From: ARS21 sp964615505
GTDB lineage: Archaea; Nanobdellota; Nanobdellia; UBA10117; ARS21
Direction: 5' to 3'
Length of the DNA stretch: 6,633 bases
Assembly (NCBI GenBank): GCA_964615505.1
Contig: CAZTOR010000024.1
Coordinates: 1-6,633 of the forward strand
In this document: positions 6,603 through 6,633 of the stretch, piece by piece
How positions within the stretch are numbered: the first letter of the stretch is position 1
Layout of the letters: every line of letters begins with the position of its first letter
Program-made: the position numbers and the translations under genes
Notes under the pieces: model-generated
Databases searched by the model: none
What the model saw: the letters and a program-made list of their open reading frames with translations, nothing else
What the model was told of the DNA's origin: nothing

Positions 6603-6633
6603 GAGATCAAGGAAAGTCTTTATTTCTGAATGG

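Overview
The window looks like a piece of an AT-rich archaeal chromosome, most likely from a DPANN-type lineage (Woesearchaeota/Pacearchaeota/Nanoarchaeota-like). Three things suggest this. The left edge holds, on the minus strand, the first 35 codons of an archaeal DnaG-type primase (the segment ending ERPDVIGAVFGQ is the family hallmark). The promoter-like sites are TATA boxes. Both large proteins end in a short cytoplasmic helical motif (YI..R..G....IR..LK..GW....I...L) that I associate with surface proteins of DPANN archaea and CPR bacteria. Stops are TGA and TAG, so the standard code fits. The phylum is an inference; the archaeal call rests mainly on DnaG.

Layout, in the direction of transcription (everything is on the minus strand, right to left). 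(1) A 46-base upstream stretch (6633-6588) with AT-rich promoter-like sequence and no clear Shine-Dalgarno site. (2) A 785-residue secreted, membrane-anchored, Cys- and Asn-rich surface protein (6587-4230). (3) A 1323-residue multidomain adhesin-like surface protein (4233-262) that overlaps the first by ATGA; its strong GGAGGT ribosome-binding site lies inside the last codons of gene 1. (4) A 154-base intergenic region (261-108) with a TATA box, a T-rich tract, and a GC-rich repeat-bearing island enclosed by a perfect 10-bp inverted repeat. The inner (3') arm of that repeat abuts the Shine-Dalgarno site of dnaG. (5) The 5' end of dnaG (107 to the window edge).

The two surface proteins form a translationally coupled pair with the same plan: signal peptide, large extracellular Ig-type/Cys-bearing ectodomain, one transmembrane helix near the C-terminus, basic linker, and the GW tail motif at or very near the end. 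They also share two small Cys motifs in the ectodomain, but in opposite order, which suggests module shuffling between paralogous partners. A reasonable hypothesis is a two-component cell-surface adhesion or recognition apparatus whose cytoplasmic tails dock to the same intracellular partner. The link to dnaG is probably only positional, since dnaG seems to have its own promoter and leader.
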